A DNA stretch of 64,000 nucleotides. It comes from Zonotrichia leucophrys gambelii. Taxonomy: Eukaryota; Chordata; Aves; Passeriformes; Passerellidae. The translations under genes and the position numbers were made by a program. This document shows positions 1 to 12,200 of this stretch, piece by piece (positions within the stretch are counted from its first letter, which is position 1; every line of letters begins with the position of its first letter). The stretch lies in assembly GCF_028769735.1 (NCBI RefSeq), contig NC_088177.1, positions 13,022,599-13,086,598 of the forward strand, written 5' to 3'. The notes beneath the pieces were generated by a model. It saw only the letters and a program-made list of their open reading frames with translations, did not search any database and had not been told where the DNA came from.

Positions 1-240
1 GTGAGGGCGCAGCCGGAAGGTCCCGCCCGGCCCGGCCCTTTCCGTCCCGCGCCGCCATGGTGGGCAAAGCCAAGCGCCCGCGGCTGCACCGCGCTGCCCC
101 CCGGCCCGCCCGGGACCCGCCGCCGCCGCTCCCCGGGCCCGGGCTCGGCCCTGCCGCGGGCGGATGGAGCGCGGCGGCCGGGAAGGTACCGGGGGCGGGG
201 ACACGCGGGGTGGGGGCTGGCGGCGGCTGCTTCGCAGTGA
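1..240 (+). promoter_or_regulatory. SLX9: SLX9 5' CpG island and partial 5' UTR
   Basis: The first roughly 240 bases are very GC-rich and CpG-dense, unlike the rest of the intron that follows. They hold the last 56 bases before the SLX9 start codon, exon 1 and the start of intron 1. This is the downstream half of a CpG-island promoter; the core promoter and transcription start lie to the left of the window and cannot be seen. No TATA box is visible in the 56 bases present. Confidence 0.75.
57..185 (+). CDS. SLX9: SLX9 coding exon 1
   Basis: Forty-three codons beginning MVGKAKRPRLHRAA, then a Pro/Gly/Ala-rich stretch ending in AAGK, the same ending as in the human protein before its second exon. 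The donor is aag|gtaccg at 185/186, leaving phase 0. The basic start (K4, K6, R7, R9, R12) fits a nucleolar protein. The frame stays open past the donor, so the exon end is set by the splice site and by continuity with exon 2. Confidence 0.9.
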
Positions 241-3200
241 CTCCTCTGCCTTCCCCCTGCGTAAAGGACCGGTCCCCGCAGGGCCCAAACCCCACTGGGG
301 CTGCTGTGGGTCTGGCCTGGCTGCGGGGGTGTCCGTCGGTAGCTCCGTGCCTGCCGCGGTGATGCGGCGGCTGAGGAGATGGCACAGGCCGGGTCCCTGT
401 GGGCCATGGAAGCCCTGGTGCTGCCGGGCAGTGGAAGGAGGCCCTGTGGCAGCCCTGGTGCTGCCGGGCAGTGGAAGGAGGCCCTGTGGCAGCCCTGGTG
501 CTGCTGGGCAGTGGAAGGAAGCCCTGGTGCTGCTGGGCAGCCGCTGTTCCCCACGCTGCCCTCAGCCTAGCAGCATGTGGCAAGGCACGGCGCGGAGGTG
601 ACGGAGCCAGGGGCTGCTCCAGCACAGGGCACCATGGCAGTGCCAGTCTGCAGTGCCACTGGTCCGGAGCAGCAGCATTAAAATGTCCCCACAGTGATGC
701 GGGTGTCTCAGCACTGCTGCTGCTGCTCCTGGATGCCTGGGCTGCCTTGCCATGTGTGGAGCAGTGGGAATTGTTATCAACAAGTAGTGGGAGAGAAGGG
801 GAGTCTTGCAGTGCGTGCCTTCCATTTTAGTTTAGCATAGATGGAGCTGTTTATACTGAATTGTTTAGGATATTTTGTTTTCCCCAGCTGTGTTTTGAGT
901 ACATGGATTAGGTGCCACCCCCTCACAGCAAGGACACAACACCAGTAAATGTTTTTTATGTGCCTGAGCTTTTCTTGTGGAAATTGCCTGTGCTGAATAC
1001 AGCTGGGTTTATACCACTGAAGTTAAGTGTTGGTGATGGTAGATACTGTTGGCTAAAGTAATAAATTCCAATCCAAACAGAGTAGCTACTGCAGATCTTA
1101 GGGAGGCGTTGCATGCCTAAAGCATGATGCTGAAGATTTGGTGAGTTGCTAGTAGTTACTGGATCTGCCTAATGTCCATTGATCTAGGCTTTAATCCCCT
1201 AATCCTCTCATTTGTTGCTTATCTGTATTGTTCAGTACCTGTAATAAATCTGTCTTTTCCTAAGGATGCTGTTCCTCATGGAAGTGAATGCACTTGAGTG
1301 ACGCAAGGTTGACTTGAGGCAGGAATATTTTAGGAACAGAACAGTTCAAAATGAGACTTTTTGAAACTTCCTTTTGTGTGGAAGAGCTGGGGGGAGCAGG
1401 GTGCCTTTGTGCCCTTGCCTGCTCAAGAGAGACACCTGCTCACTACCACTGTTCTTATCTCGATGGTGCTATGTTTGGTTTTTAATTATTTTAGACAAGT
1501 GCTGCCTTGTTGTATATGTACTGATTCCTGTTTTGTTTCTTTTGCATTAGGACTGGGACTTGTCTTCTGGTGTATTTTCTGGGCTGAAAATTGACCCTGA
1601 TACCCTAGTACAGAAGCTTGACTTGGACTCCAGAAGCATCATTTCCTCCAGAACAGGTTTGTTGTATTTTGAATGAGTGCTGCTTTATGTTGTGAGCCAA
1701 GACACTGGGGACTGTATTTGCAGTGGCTTTTAGTGTCTGTCCCAGAAAGCTCAGGGAGCTACAATGCAAACATTGCTTCCTGTGTTCCTCTGAAGGTTCT
1801 TAGGAGAGGTTTGTTTTTGTTTGGGCTTCTGCATGGATGTGCTTAGTTATCCCTGTGGGATATCCTGGTGCAGCCAGAGACTGCCAGGGCTGAGAGCACA
1901 GCAGGGCCAGGGATTTACCCTGAGCTCTGGGCTTGCTCTGTGCCTGCTTTTGCTTTACCACCAGCCAACAGCTAACTAACCAACAGCAGAGTGTGGTTAC
2001 TGCAATGAGATTAAAGGCTTCACCTGGAACAGCTGTTTGGATGTGTCAAAGGGCTGCTGTCCTGTAGGAAACCATTCCACTGCTGTGCTGGGCCTTGAGG
2101 GCTGTTCCCTGTGGTTGCCAACAAGAGGAGACACCTCTCTCTGCAGTTTTTCCTCATAGTTTTCCTCAATTTGCAAGTGGGCAGCTGCTGTTGGTAACCC
2201 AGTACTTTGTCAGCCAGTTCTCCTTGTGTGCCAGCAGTGCTTCACTCAGAGCAGCCTGACTGCAGCAAGTCTTCTGCCCTTTGCTGTTGTGGGGTCTGTG
2301 GCCTGTGGGTTCCCAGGCAGGAGCATCTTAACTCACAGGGAGTATGGAAAGTGAGAGGGGGGGGAAAGGGAGGGCATGATAGAGCCCTTTGATTTCCAGT
2401 TCCACAAGAAGGAAATGCTCTCTTTGACTGCTCACTGTGAGACAGAGCTTTGTACCTGAAAGCAGTTTTCACTTCTAAATGTCTGCAAGGTCTCAAAAAA
2501 TTTCTCTGAAACCTGAATCCCAGCCCCCCAGAAACTGCATGTAAATGTTTAAAAAAATCCCAGAAGGAACAAACTACCAGACAGAGCCTGGTAGCACAGC
2601 AAGCTGTCCTGGTGCAGAAAGTGCATGTGACTCCCAAATACCTTCTTTGCTAATTAATTTATTTTGTTTGTGTGGCTAGATACTGCATTGACTTTGTTTT
2701 CCTGTCCAGGGCCATAAACAAATCAATCACACAAGGGCAAGTGGTTGCCTGAGCTACCCTGCCCCTCAGTGACATTTGGGCACAGAGTGAGGAAGTGGGG
2801 AGGTTGTGTGAGGACACATTTGCCAGCTCTCTGCGCAGGAACCTTGGCCAAAACACATTGTTCTTGAAACACTGGGCTCATTGTTGGTCACTCTCCTGGG
2901 AAAAGGACATGTATGCATTTATATGTGTGTGTGTGTGCACGTTTCCATCTCTTTAATTAAATCAGACAGCGTGTTGTTGGGGGCTGGCAGCTGCAGCCCC
3001 AGCCTTTCATTGCAGGCTCCATGTCTGGGTTATAAATAGAGCTGTGCTGCTGGTCCCCGTGCAGTGCTGATGCTGCAGATGTGCAGTGCCTGCCTGCCTC
3101 TCTGGGGGCTCTGTGCTGCCTTCCTGCTCACAGCCCTGCTGACCCTGCTGCTCGGCGCCCTCCAGATGATCAGCTAAAAATAACTGCTCGTTTGGGGGCT

Positions 3201-6200
3201 CCAAACTGCAATTCAACCAGGCAAAAAGGGATTTGAGTGGTTTTTTTACCTCCCCAAGCTGCTGTGTCCTTTCTTGTTGTTGCACTCTGGGGCCACGTAG
3301 AGGTTTTTTTCGTTATGGAAATCAGTTCATTTTTTAATGTTAATTCAGTGAACTGTAACTAGGCTGTGCATACAATGGCAGACACCACTGAGTTAGAAAA
3401 GAGATTCTAGACAGTTGTCCTTTGTCTCCTGGCGTCTCTGGTCAGCTCAGAGCCTGTTCTGCAGTAAGTTCAACTTGACTCTAACCCTCCCTCCACCTCT
3501 TCCTCCCTTTCCCCCTCAGCCTAGTGCACAGGGCAGGAGGGTAGGATTCTCCTACACGTTGCTATTTTAAGATTTAATAACAAGACAAAAGCATGCTTCC
3601 CTCCCACTTGCTTTTCAAGCTCTGAGAAGGTCAAGTTGGCAGACTGTAGGTGGGCTCACTATCTCCTGTGCTTTTCACAGCTACAGAAGATTTTTTTTTT
3701 TCTGCCAAGGCTGCTGTGTGGCAGTTGGGAAAACAGGTATTTGTCCTGTGTGTGTGTATATATCTCAGATTACCCATGAGATAATGTGAGATATATTCAC
3801 ATTGTCCAAGGTTGCTGGTATCTGTGTTTTGTGTTTAGATCTGGTCTTAAGCTGTGACTCTCTTCCAAATAAAACCAAGTCTGAGGAAGATCTTGGAATT
3901 GGATTAGGTTTTAGGGGATGTCAGCATCGAGCTCGACAGCAGTCAAAAAAGCCAGTTGGATGTTGGAAAGTAGGAGGAAAAGAAAACATGGAGAGCATTG
4001 TTGTGCTCTAAATAAACCCATGGTGTAGGCAGGTCTCTGATGCTATGTGTACCATCTCAGGGGCTAACTAACCAACAGCAGAGCATGGTGACTAATGAGA
4101 TTAAAGGCTTCACCTGGAACAGCTGTTTTGATGTGTCAGAGCCAAAGGGCTGCAGTCCTGTGGGAAACCAATCCACTGCTGTGCTGGGCCTTGAGGGCTG
4201 TTTGTGGTTGCCACCAAGAGAGGACACCTCTCTCTACATTTTTTTTCCTTACAGTTTTCCTCAGTTTGTAAGTGAGCAGCTTTTGCTGCTCTTTTGGCTG
4301 TGGTGGTTTTGAGGGAACAGGGAGGAACATGATGTGTGAATTGCCAAGCCCAGAGTCTCTAGCAGGGTTATCCCAGTTAACACATGTGCTTGTGTGTGCT
4401 GGGGCTGAAAGGAGTGAGGCCCTTTTTGTGGGAGGATAAACTGGTGGTGTTGGCTCTTGTTGGCTGAAGGCCTGGCTTTTCTGGGGGTTTCTGAGGACTG
4501 TTGAGGCAGGGTGCCCTGTGGAAGGATCTGCTGCTCATGGTAGTGGTGTGTTGCTGCCTTTAGGTACAAGGCTGATTCAGTGTGCTTGTGATTAGTGTGA
4601 GGTACCAGCACAGGCTGTTCTGGCATCAGTAATCCTTGTGGCAGGAGAAGGAGAGGGTGGAACTGTAATGAAAAATGTCACCAAAATGGAATTCATTGTA
4701 GGTGAGCCTTGCGTTCTGGGATATAAAAAGCCAGTGGTCTAAAAAGGAAAGTACTTTAATAAATGGTAGCTCTGAGCTGTGTTGTGCTGTGAAGCAGACC
4801 TGCTGCAACTGCTTTCCCCTGCTCTGCTTTTTGTCTTGAATCATTAGCTCAGCTTAACACCAGCTTGCAGGTGATTTCCACTGGTGTGTAGGTACCAGGA
4901 GCCAGTGCCATCCCTGGGAATGCTGGAGTTCATTCCGTGAGTTCCCCTGTGCTCAGCGATTGCTTCCTGTCAGTGTAGTTTACTTAGCCACTGACGTCAT
5001 GTAAACCAGAGGCTTTGCGTAATCTAATCCATGCAGGGACCTCTGTGCCTCCAGTGAGAGGATAAATCTCATTTGGGTGAGCCTCTGTGGCGTGGGAATT
5101 AAATGTTTCCTACCAAGTCAGAAGTAATGGCCTGTCATATCAGGGTTGCTGCTGCTGCTCATTTGTTCTTGTTTTCTTTAGCTTTCCTTCGTCAGCGTTT
5201 GCTCCTTGAAGTAAGGGCCTATTCAAGCTCGGCTCTGGCTGAGCAGTTGCCTGTGAATGTCTCTTTTTTTGGAGTGGGTGATGAAGCACTTGTGGAATGA
5301 TATGAACAACTGGATTGGTAGCTTCCTGCTTTATTTTCAGCTGCTCCTGAAGGGAACGGTGACAGGCTGTGTTGTTGAGAAAACAAAAGGGCAACGACAG
5401 CAAGTTCATAAACATTTGCAAAACCTGCTGCAAAATCATCCTGATTTCTGAGGTTGGACATGCAGACTTCTCATTTTACAGGGAGGGTGATGAGGCCCTG
5501 TCACAGGATGCCCAGAGAAGCTGTGCCTGCCCCATCCCTGGAAGTGTTCAAAGCTAGGTTGGATGGGGCTTGGAGCAACCCGAGATAATGACAGATGAAA
5601 GAGGGGATTTAAATACATGCTCTCTGCAGGTTTCTTCCAACCCAGGCCACCCTGTGGGTCTGTGATTCTATAGCAGGGTGTGAAGCACAGAGTGAGGTAG
5701 GTGATGAGCCTGAGCAGCTCTGAAGACCAGGACTGCCTTGCAGCACTGTCAGGGGCCCACAGGGATGTAGAGGAGGGAAATGACTGAGCATCTGACAAAG
5801 AAAGAATTCCCTTCTCCTCCCAAAGAAATGTGGAGATGGGAGATGATCAAATTAGACTAAGCAGGAATTCACTGACAGCAGTGAATTTCTGGGGTCTGCA
5901 GGCTATGTACAGCCTTGCTTTGCTCCCTTCTGAGGTTTTCTGTGAGTTTTTTTTGATACCAAGCCTCTGTTTGCAGAGTCACTGACAGATCCCTTCTGGT
6001 TTGTACCTCATCTTCTGCTCTGGAGTTCCAGATCTGCTGGGTCTGTCACCTTATCTGCTTCTGCTTGGGCTCTGCACCCACTTGTCCAATTCTGTTCTCC
6101 TTTTGTAGCCTCCAAGAGAAGCAGCAAAGCTGTGGTTGGTAGGTTGGTAGGACCTGCCTTAGCTTCGTGCAGCATGATTTACTGTCCAGTTTTGAGTATT

Positions 6201-9200
6201 TTTTTAATAGATGTTGTACCAGAATGTTATAGAGTCCCTGTAAGACCTCTCCTCTGACAGTATTGCTGTTCCTGCAGTGTCTAGACTTGTGGTTACCCCT
6301 GAAGTGGAAAAATTGCAGACATGACCAGGCCCCCATTATTCTTCTGGAGCTCTTGACAGGATGCCAATCTTTGTGTCCTATAGTTTATTCCTGTCTGTTT
6401 ATTGGATTTCTGCATGTTTATTAGCTTCAAATGTTAAGGTTCCTCCTCTTTTGTCCTCATCCCTCATCTGTTTAGATTTGATGTCTTGTTTGTTTTTTTT
6501 ACTATTCTGGCATACTTGGATGTATAAAATAAAAATCAATCCTGTTTGTTGTAATGAATGCATCTGTTCTGAATATTAGTTCTAAACTTCTGCTGCTTTT
6601 TTTTAATGCATGCTTGCGGGCTTTTGAAATCTGCTTGTGCTGGTCATTCACGTCTCTGGTGTGGAAATCTGCTGGATCCTCACAATTCTGCTGCTGCTGC
6701 TTTTCTTCAGCTTTTCAATCTGTGCTGGCAGTTGTCAGGCCTGCCTTGTGTTTGTTTTGTGCAGAACGCCTTCCTCAAGCTGTTCCCCACAGTAACACAG
6801 CTCAGATGGGATAGGAGGGTGTAAATGGGCTGCTCCTCGCACTGGGGATGGCAGGGAGTGCCTGCAGCACCTCCAACGTGTTGCTGAGAGCTCCCTGGGA
6901 AATGCCTGAGTGCTGTGCTAGACCCAAGTGATGAGGTGTTCCTCCTCCATCTGGCTTTGTTATTAGCTGCCCAAGCTTTGGGCTCTGTCAATTTGGGGAG
7001 GGCTGAAATGCTCTCCCTGGTGCTGCCAGTGATGCCCTTGGTGGTGTAGCACTGACAGCATTTTAATGCCTTTGGAAATACCTGATGGGTGTGTGGGTGC
7101 TGCCCTGGAAGGAGCAGCTGTTGGTGTGGTGTTTGAGCTGGGAATTCCTGCTTTAGCTCCCTCCTCCCTCCACCCCCTTCCTTCTGCAGTGTGCCTGTGT
7201 CCTTTGTGTCACCTGCAGTCACCTTTGTGTCATCCTGTCAGTCCAGGATGTGTCCCAGGACTGAATGTGCAGGTCTCAGCTCAAAGGGAAACCTTCCCTG
7301 CACAAGCTGGTGTTGCTTCTGACATTGTGTGTGAGCGTGTTTGAAACCTCCAGTAATGGAATTTGCAAGAAAGGAAAAGGTCCCAGGGAAGGGAAAATGC
7401 TGTGTGGGGATTAAACTCTTTACCTCTCCTTCAGGCTCAAGGCTGGCCACCCTGGTATCTTGATGAAGTGACAGATGGCAGTTTACCTTATCTGGGTAAA
7501 TTGCTTTGGGTAGCAAATTACTGTACATTGCTTCTGCCTTGCTGTTCAGCTGAAATTTATTTTTTTTTTGACTGCATCATTAGGAGCTGCTTTCATCTTG
7601 ACAATGCCAGATCACCTTTTAAGGGCAGATTTGGTGTCTGAGAGTTTTGTGACAGGCTGTTAGAAAGCTGCACTGTGTTTGGGAGGAGCTGAGGTAGTGG
7701 TTTGTCATCTGGGAAGCCTCTCCAGTGAGGTCAGATGGCCTCAGTCCTGCAGGACACCTCAGACAGATTCTGTAGCTCCCAACAACCTGCCTCAGTGCTG
7801 GGAGGTTTTTCTGTTCCTGTGGTCCAAAGGATTGAAGTCAGTGGGGTCTTCCTTCAGCAGTCAGATTGAGCAAATTCTGTATCAGTGGTGAACAGCTGTG
7901 GGGCTTGGCTGAAATGGAGAACAGACCTGCTGTGGACTGGGGATCCTACTGAAAGCTAAAAACATTGATGCCTTAAAGAATAATTTTTAAAAAAAGGTTA
8001 AAAATCTGTGCTGTTTAATGTTGCTTTAACAATTTGTCTGTGCAGTGTGGTGCTGGCTGTGAGAATAGCTGTGGGAAGCTCCACTTTAATTAAAGTAAAT
8101 GCAATTAATTGAGAAGCAGTAAATGAGCCTATGAAGCTTGCACTGTTTTCAGTGCTTCTGCTTCCCTTCTGCAAACAGAGCCTTTCCATGTTGTGAGTGC
8201 CTTCTGCCAGATCACAGGAATCAGTTGTGCTAATATTTATGGAACCAATTAAATTTTTTGTTTTCTTTCCCTCCCTCTAGCTGTGGCTAAGTCTCTGTTC
8301 TTGAAATCAACATTAAAAAACCAAAAGACTCCAATTAGCTCGTGGTTGAGCACTACACAAACACAAACATTTTTCCAGGGAGCCCAAGCCTTCCAAAATG
8401 TTCTGCAGGCTGCTCCAGGGGAGGAGGCTGTCAGTGGGAAGAGCTTGAAATGAGTCCTAGCAGTTTGAAGGATGTGTCAGATTGCTCTAGTTTCTTATTA
8501 TGGTTGGTTCCTTGGCTGTGCCTGCTGGTTCATGCTCACCAGTAGCACTGGTGGAAGGTACATGCCTGCCCTGGAGCAGCCTTTCCATGCTGCTGGATGG
8601 ATGGAGAGGAGGATAATGGCTCAGTGAGGGATTGGAGACTTCTTTGGAGAAGCTCCTGCAGTGCTGCTCTGTTGTTCTGCTAAGTTTTCTTCCAGGCTTT
8701 GTGAAAGTTGGGTGCTCAAACATGAGTTTTTTAAATCAAACTTAGCAGTGCCTTGTGCCACTGAAGGGTTGCTGAATTTGAGGCCAGGGTGCCCCTTTGC
8801 TTTCCTGGCCAGCAGTGGTGGGGCATGGCAGTTGCATGTCATGCCTTGTCCTGCTCTGGGTGATCATGATTCCTGGAGCTTTAAAAAGATGCTGATCTAG
8901 CCTGGTATTCTCCTGTGAAATGAATTTAAAATGGTTGGACATCCTTACACAAAAATAGATCAGCGCTGCTCAGGAGAGTGCTGCAGCTGTGGTGTTACAA
9001 AAGAGGGTTATGAACTGAAATCCCTATCTTTGCTGGACTAATGTTAAAGCTTTAACATAATTAAGTTATAAAATGATGAATTCTACAAAGAGAGAGGTGG
9101 AATGGCTCTGCACTGGTGCCAAAAGGGCCTCCCAGCACGAGTTCCAATAGTGCAAACCTCTTGTGGGATGGGAGAGGGCTGGCTCAGCACTGCAGGAATT

Positions 9201-12200
9201 GAGAAAGCAAATCTGAAGAGGAGTGAGGAAGTACTTGTGGAAAGGGCAGGTTGATAGCTTTAGAAGCCATTTTCTTGTCACCAGCAGTGGTATGGTGCTG
9301 TGTCAAGCTGTCAAATGTCTCTCTGAAATATGTGTCCTGGGAGTTTAATAAATACTCTGGTTAGGAAATTGGTGAAGAGTGGATGGCATGAGAGGTTTCC
9401 TTCTTCTGAGTTGCCCCTTCTGACTTGTTATGTTTCTGAGGTGCAGGAATAAGTGAGCTTTCTCCTTACCCCTCTGGGAAATGCCAATGTGAAAAGCTGC
9501 TTTTTCTTTTTTTTTCTTTTTTTTTTTTTACTTCTATGCTATATAAATCACATTTCTGATTTACTGAGTTAAATCTCTGCCCTGCTAATGTGGGTCTGAG
9601 TTACAGGCTGTGTTACAGGGACATCTCAAAATCTCATGTCTGTCATTCAGACCTAGTGGGATCTCTAGTGTTTTTCTCTTTCCTGCAAGTTATCCTTTAT
9701 TCTGGTCTTTGTGAGCAGTTTATGGACTGAGGTTTTCTTTATGCTTGGGTGAAAATGTACATGTCAGCTGAAGATCTGTTTATTCCCTTCAGCATTTCAG
9801 AGTGGCACTGCTGATGCTCATATGTGGCATAACTAGTAATAACATCTCATTTGGGCTTAGGTTTTTAGTCAGTGGCTTGTAGAAAGGGTGGTTTTTTTTT
9901 TTTTAATGAAGCTTTTAACACAGTAAATATACATTCTCTGAGCTAAATGTGGGAAACACAGCTATGCAAGGATTGAATACAGTGGGTACTGGAATATTCT
10001 GGGTTGTTTGATATGATAATTTGGACAGATTTAGATTGAACTAGCAGTACTGCAAATGTTCCATAAGGCAAACCACAGAAAATTCTGGGGAAAATCCTGC
10101 TGCAGGAGAACAGGCTGTCCAGGCAGTTCTTCAGACAAGAAGGGACTGTGTGCTGGAAGGCACATAGTGATAGTGATAACCAGCTCCAATGAAATGTGGT
10201 GTTGCAGAGTCCCAGGCAGGAAATTTGAGGGAAAATGGGGCATACAAACTTGTTCCCTGGCCCATGTGTGCTGTGTTTTTGGTTGCTTGGAGAACCCACA
10301 GCAAATCAATAGATCTATGTAGAGAATTTTGGCTCCTATGATCGTGGCTGTTTGTGCCTGGTGTGGCTGTGCACGTCCATGCTCTGGGCTGATTTCTGCT
10401 GCATTTCCTAGCTCCATGGCTTTTTCACTTTGTTTTTCCTTATGTCTATTTTCCTCTCCAAGGTTATTTGTAAATTCAGGTCACTGAGTGTTCTTATATA
10501 ACAGGAACGGGCTTCTTTAGCATGGAGAGGACATTCCCAGCTGCAGTGGGTACAGGCTGTGTCTGTGCACGCAGCAGTTATTTCACAATGTGGTTGGAGT
10601 TGAAATAACCTGGTGTGCCTGTCAACAGGGAGACATGGGAAGGTTTTAGCACACTGCAGGAATTCTCTTGTCAGAAATCACAATTTCAGAATTGCTTTGT
10701 TCAGCGACACTTCTGCATTTTGCTCAGCAGAGCCTCTGGCTATTGCTTTTGGTTCCTGCCAGTAATTTGTGACTGCAGGGCTGGGCTTGGGTAGGGCTGG
10801 GCTTGGGTGTGCTCCTCTGCAGCTGCAGGTGTGCTTGTTGTTTTAGTGTCTGTACCTGAGTGGGTTTTTATTTATGCAAATAGCATGCAGATGTCTAGAT
10901 ACTGTTTGTGTGGGAGTTATAATAAGTTCTTCAGCTCTCCAAAATAGAGGACATTGGCCTGTTTGCCTGTATTGGGTGTAAGTGGCAGGGTTTTGGTGGC
11001 AGGACAGAAGCCAGAGCTGTCACATTCTGAGCACAGCCAGGCCCAAAGAGCTGAAGTGCACCCAGTGCAGCCACAGCTGAGCCTGCCAGGCACAGTGGTG
11101 CTGTCTCTGGGAAAACATGATTAAGGAGGAGGAATAAAGTGAGAGAGCCCTATAAAAACCAGGGTCAGAAAAGGAGGAGAGGAGGTGCTCCAGTCACCAG
11201 GACCCCAGTGGGTGAGCGTGAGGAGGAGGGAGCAGCAGAAAGTGACTGTAATGCCATTCCCTGGCTCTATGCTCTGCTCAAGGGAGCTGGGAATGAAAAA
11301 GCCAGAATGAAGGAGTGGAGGTGAGAAGGGAATGGGTGGGGGAAAGGTGTTTGAGTGTTGGCTTTTCATCATCCGATTCTGCTTCAGTTGGCAATACATT
11401 ACATTAATTTCCCCCAGGTCAAGTCTGTTTTGCCTGTGATGGAAATCGCTGAGTGATCTCCCTGTTGTTTACCTCAGCCCACAGACTTCTCATCTTATTT
11501 TTCTCCCCTGCTCTTTTGAGGAGGGAGGGAGCAGCTGGGTGGGCAGCTGGCCAAGGTCAGCCCACAGCATCACAGTAGCTCAGTAAAAACTGAGATGAAA
11601 CTCAGTACCAGGTAGACCTTGCCCCGTGGTGGTTCCTTACTGCATTTTTCAACTGCAAGTCTTCTGAGCATTGTGCAGATGCAGGGACACTCTTGTAGAA
11701 AACTGAATTCCTTCGCTTTTAGGAAAGGCTCACAGGTGTTGAAGCAAGTCATTTTTCCACATGTCTGTGGTACCTGTACACCTGTAACAAGGTCAGGTGT
11801 GTGCCTCTATCAAGTCACAGGCATTTGTGTCCTGAAGGTCAGAATTAGGAACTGCTCCCCTCCTTCTCTTCAGGCAAGGAAAGGGAGCAGAGCAGGACAC
11901 AGCCACAGACTCCAGTTTGAATTCAGGGAAGTACAGAACATCTAGGTGGGCCCATCTAGGTGTTTCTTCTGCCTGTCCTTGCAGTGTAGGAGGTGCTGCT
12001 CCAGCTGTGTCTGCATTGCTGACAGTGTTGTAGCACAAGAGGACATAGCTGTGGCAGAGCAGAACAGATCTCTTTTGAGAGTGTTCTTTTTCAGATGTTA
12101 GATGTGCTCATTAGAGGGCAGCAGAATAACTCTTCCTTTTTCTAGGTCAGGTCTATATTTTTGATTATTTTTCATCTCTGCAGGGCATAGAACAAAATTT

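Noticed and set aside
164..601. 145-codon frame at the left end
   Set aside because: It overlaps SLX9 exon 1 in another frame and runs through the minisatellite; periodic peptide repeats simply reflect the 40-bp units.
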